Below are positions 63,838 through 64,000 of a stretch of 64,000 nucleotides of DNA, in pieces. A model generated the notes under the pieces. That model was not told where the DNA came from and did no database searches. It saw only the letters and a list, made by a program, of their open reading frames with translations. Position numbers and translations under genes: made by a program. This DNA comes from Triatoma infestans (lineage: Eukaryota > Arthropoda > Insecta > Hemiptera > Reduviidae). Each line of letters opens with the position of its first letter. Within the stretch, counting starts at the first letter, position 1. The DNA lies in contig JAAEAF010001072.1 in NCBI GenBank assembly GCA_011037195.1, forward strand, positions 62,001 through 126,000, written 5' to 3'.

Positions 63838-64000
63838 TGTAAATTGGAGTAAGAGAAAGTCATGTAAGTGTTTCTCCTCAGAAATCTTTCATTTTCATTT
63901 GAAACATTTTCCCAGAAATTTTGGGGGTTCTGGGGGGGGGGGGGATAGTAACGTTAAGCTTTCCTGTAATGCACCATTTCAGTTCAATGTCTGGTTTTAC
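63838..64000 (-). repeat. CTTTCTCTTAC repeat, cut by the window end
   Basis: GAGTAAGAGAAAGTCATGTAAGTGTTTCTCC is followed by TTCATTTGAAACATTTTCCC and a G-run (63932-63942), then GTTAAGCTTTCCTGTAATGCACCATTTCAGTTC. Two units seem to abut here. Confidence 0.65.

Noticed and set aside
1..64000. CRISPR array, operons, bacterial or phage genes
   Set aside because: No regularly spaced repeats with unique spacers, no polycistronic gene order; every sign is eukaryotic.

Overview
The window is nuclear DNA from an animal, most likely an insect with a large, AT-rich, repeat-dense genome. Three things point that way: a full-length R1/LOA-group non-LTR retrotransposon of the kind common in arthropods, remnants of Jockey, Merlin and mariner elements, and tRNA-derived SINEs, all in introns or intergenic DNA with abundant CA/TA microsatellites. 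Nothing looks bacterial. I cannot fix the insect order from sequence alone; a hemipteroid or polyneopteran is a guess.

Layout: more than half of the window consists of copies, in both orientations, of one dispersed repeat, called here the CTTTCTCTTAC repeat. A complete unit is roughly 0.8-1 kb or more. It begins near TCTGGTGTGAAACACTCACA and then ACTTTCTCTTAC, and ends in a hairpin ACTTTCTCTTAC..GTAAGAGAAAGT followed by A's. This architecture recalls Helitron-like (Helentron/HINE) non-autonomous elements, but no protein-coding partner is visible. Most short reading frames in the window fall inside it and are not genes.

Other elements are nested in or between these copies. At 35070-40356 (minus strand) there is a nearly intact LINE with a 12-bp target duplication, ORF1 of 401 aa with a DUF4780-like domain, and ORF2 with endonuclease, RT, RNase H and a zinc motif, broken by one frameshift. 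Decayed LINE pieces lie at 21938-22195, 26456-26905, 29130-30080, 30530-30730, 32195-32959 and 45700-46245. A mariner-like element at 17671-19149 has become a giant hairpin because the 3' half of its transposase is duplicated in inverted orientation. A Merlin transposase remnant (16885-17085), a hAT-type MITE (55535-55938), a palindromic MITE (62971-63386) and three SINE-like units complete the set.

The most interesting signal is a family of five inverted-dimer elements (10.7, 16.1, 28.8, 52.5 and 58.9 kb). Their arms carry hammerhead-ribozyme-like cores (CTGANGA, a short hairpin, GAAAC, GGTC). Two of them are flanked by 13- and 14-bp target duplications, which suggests retrotransposition, possibly Penelope-like, rather than cut-and-paste movement.

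Host-gene evidence is thin: a CpG-rich promoter-like stretch followed by a candidate first coding exon on the plus strand (46795-47268), and a 48-nt exon candidate with strong splice signals (34917-34964). The rest is unannotated AT-rich intergenic or intronic sequence. Repeat boundaries are approximate, because they were read by eye from similarity between copies.
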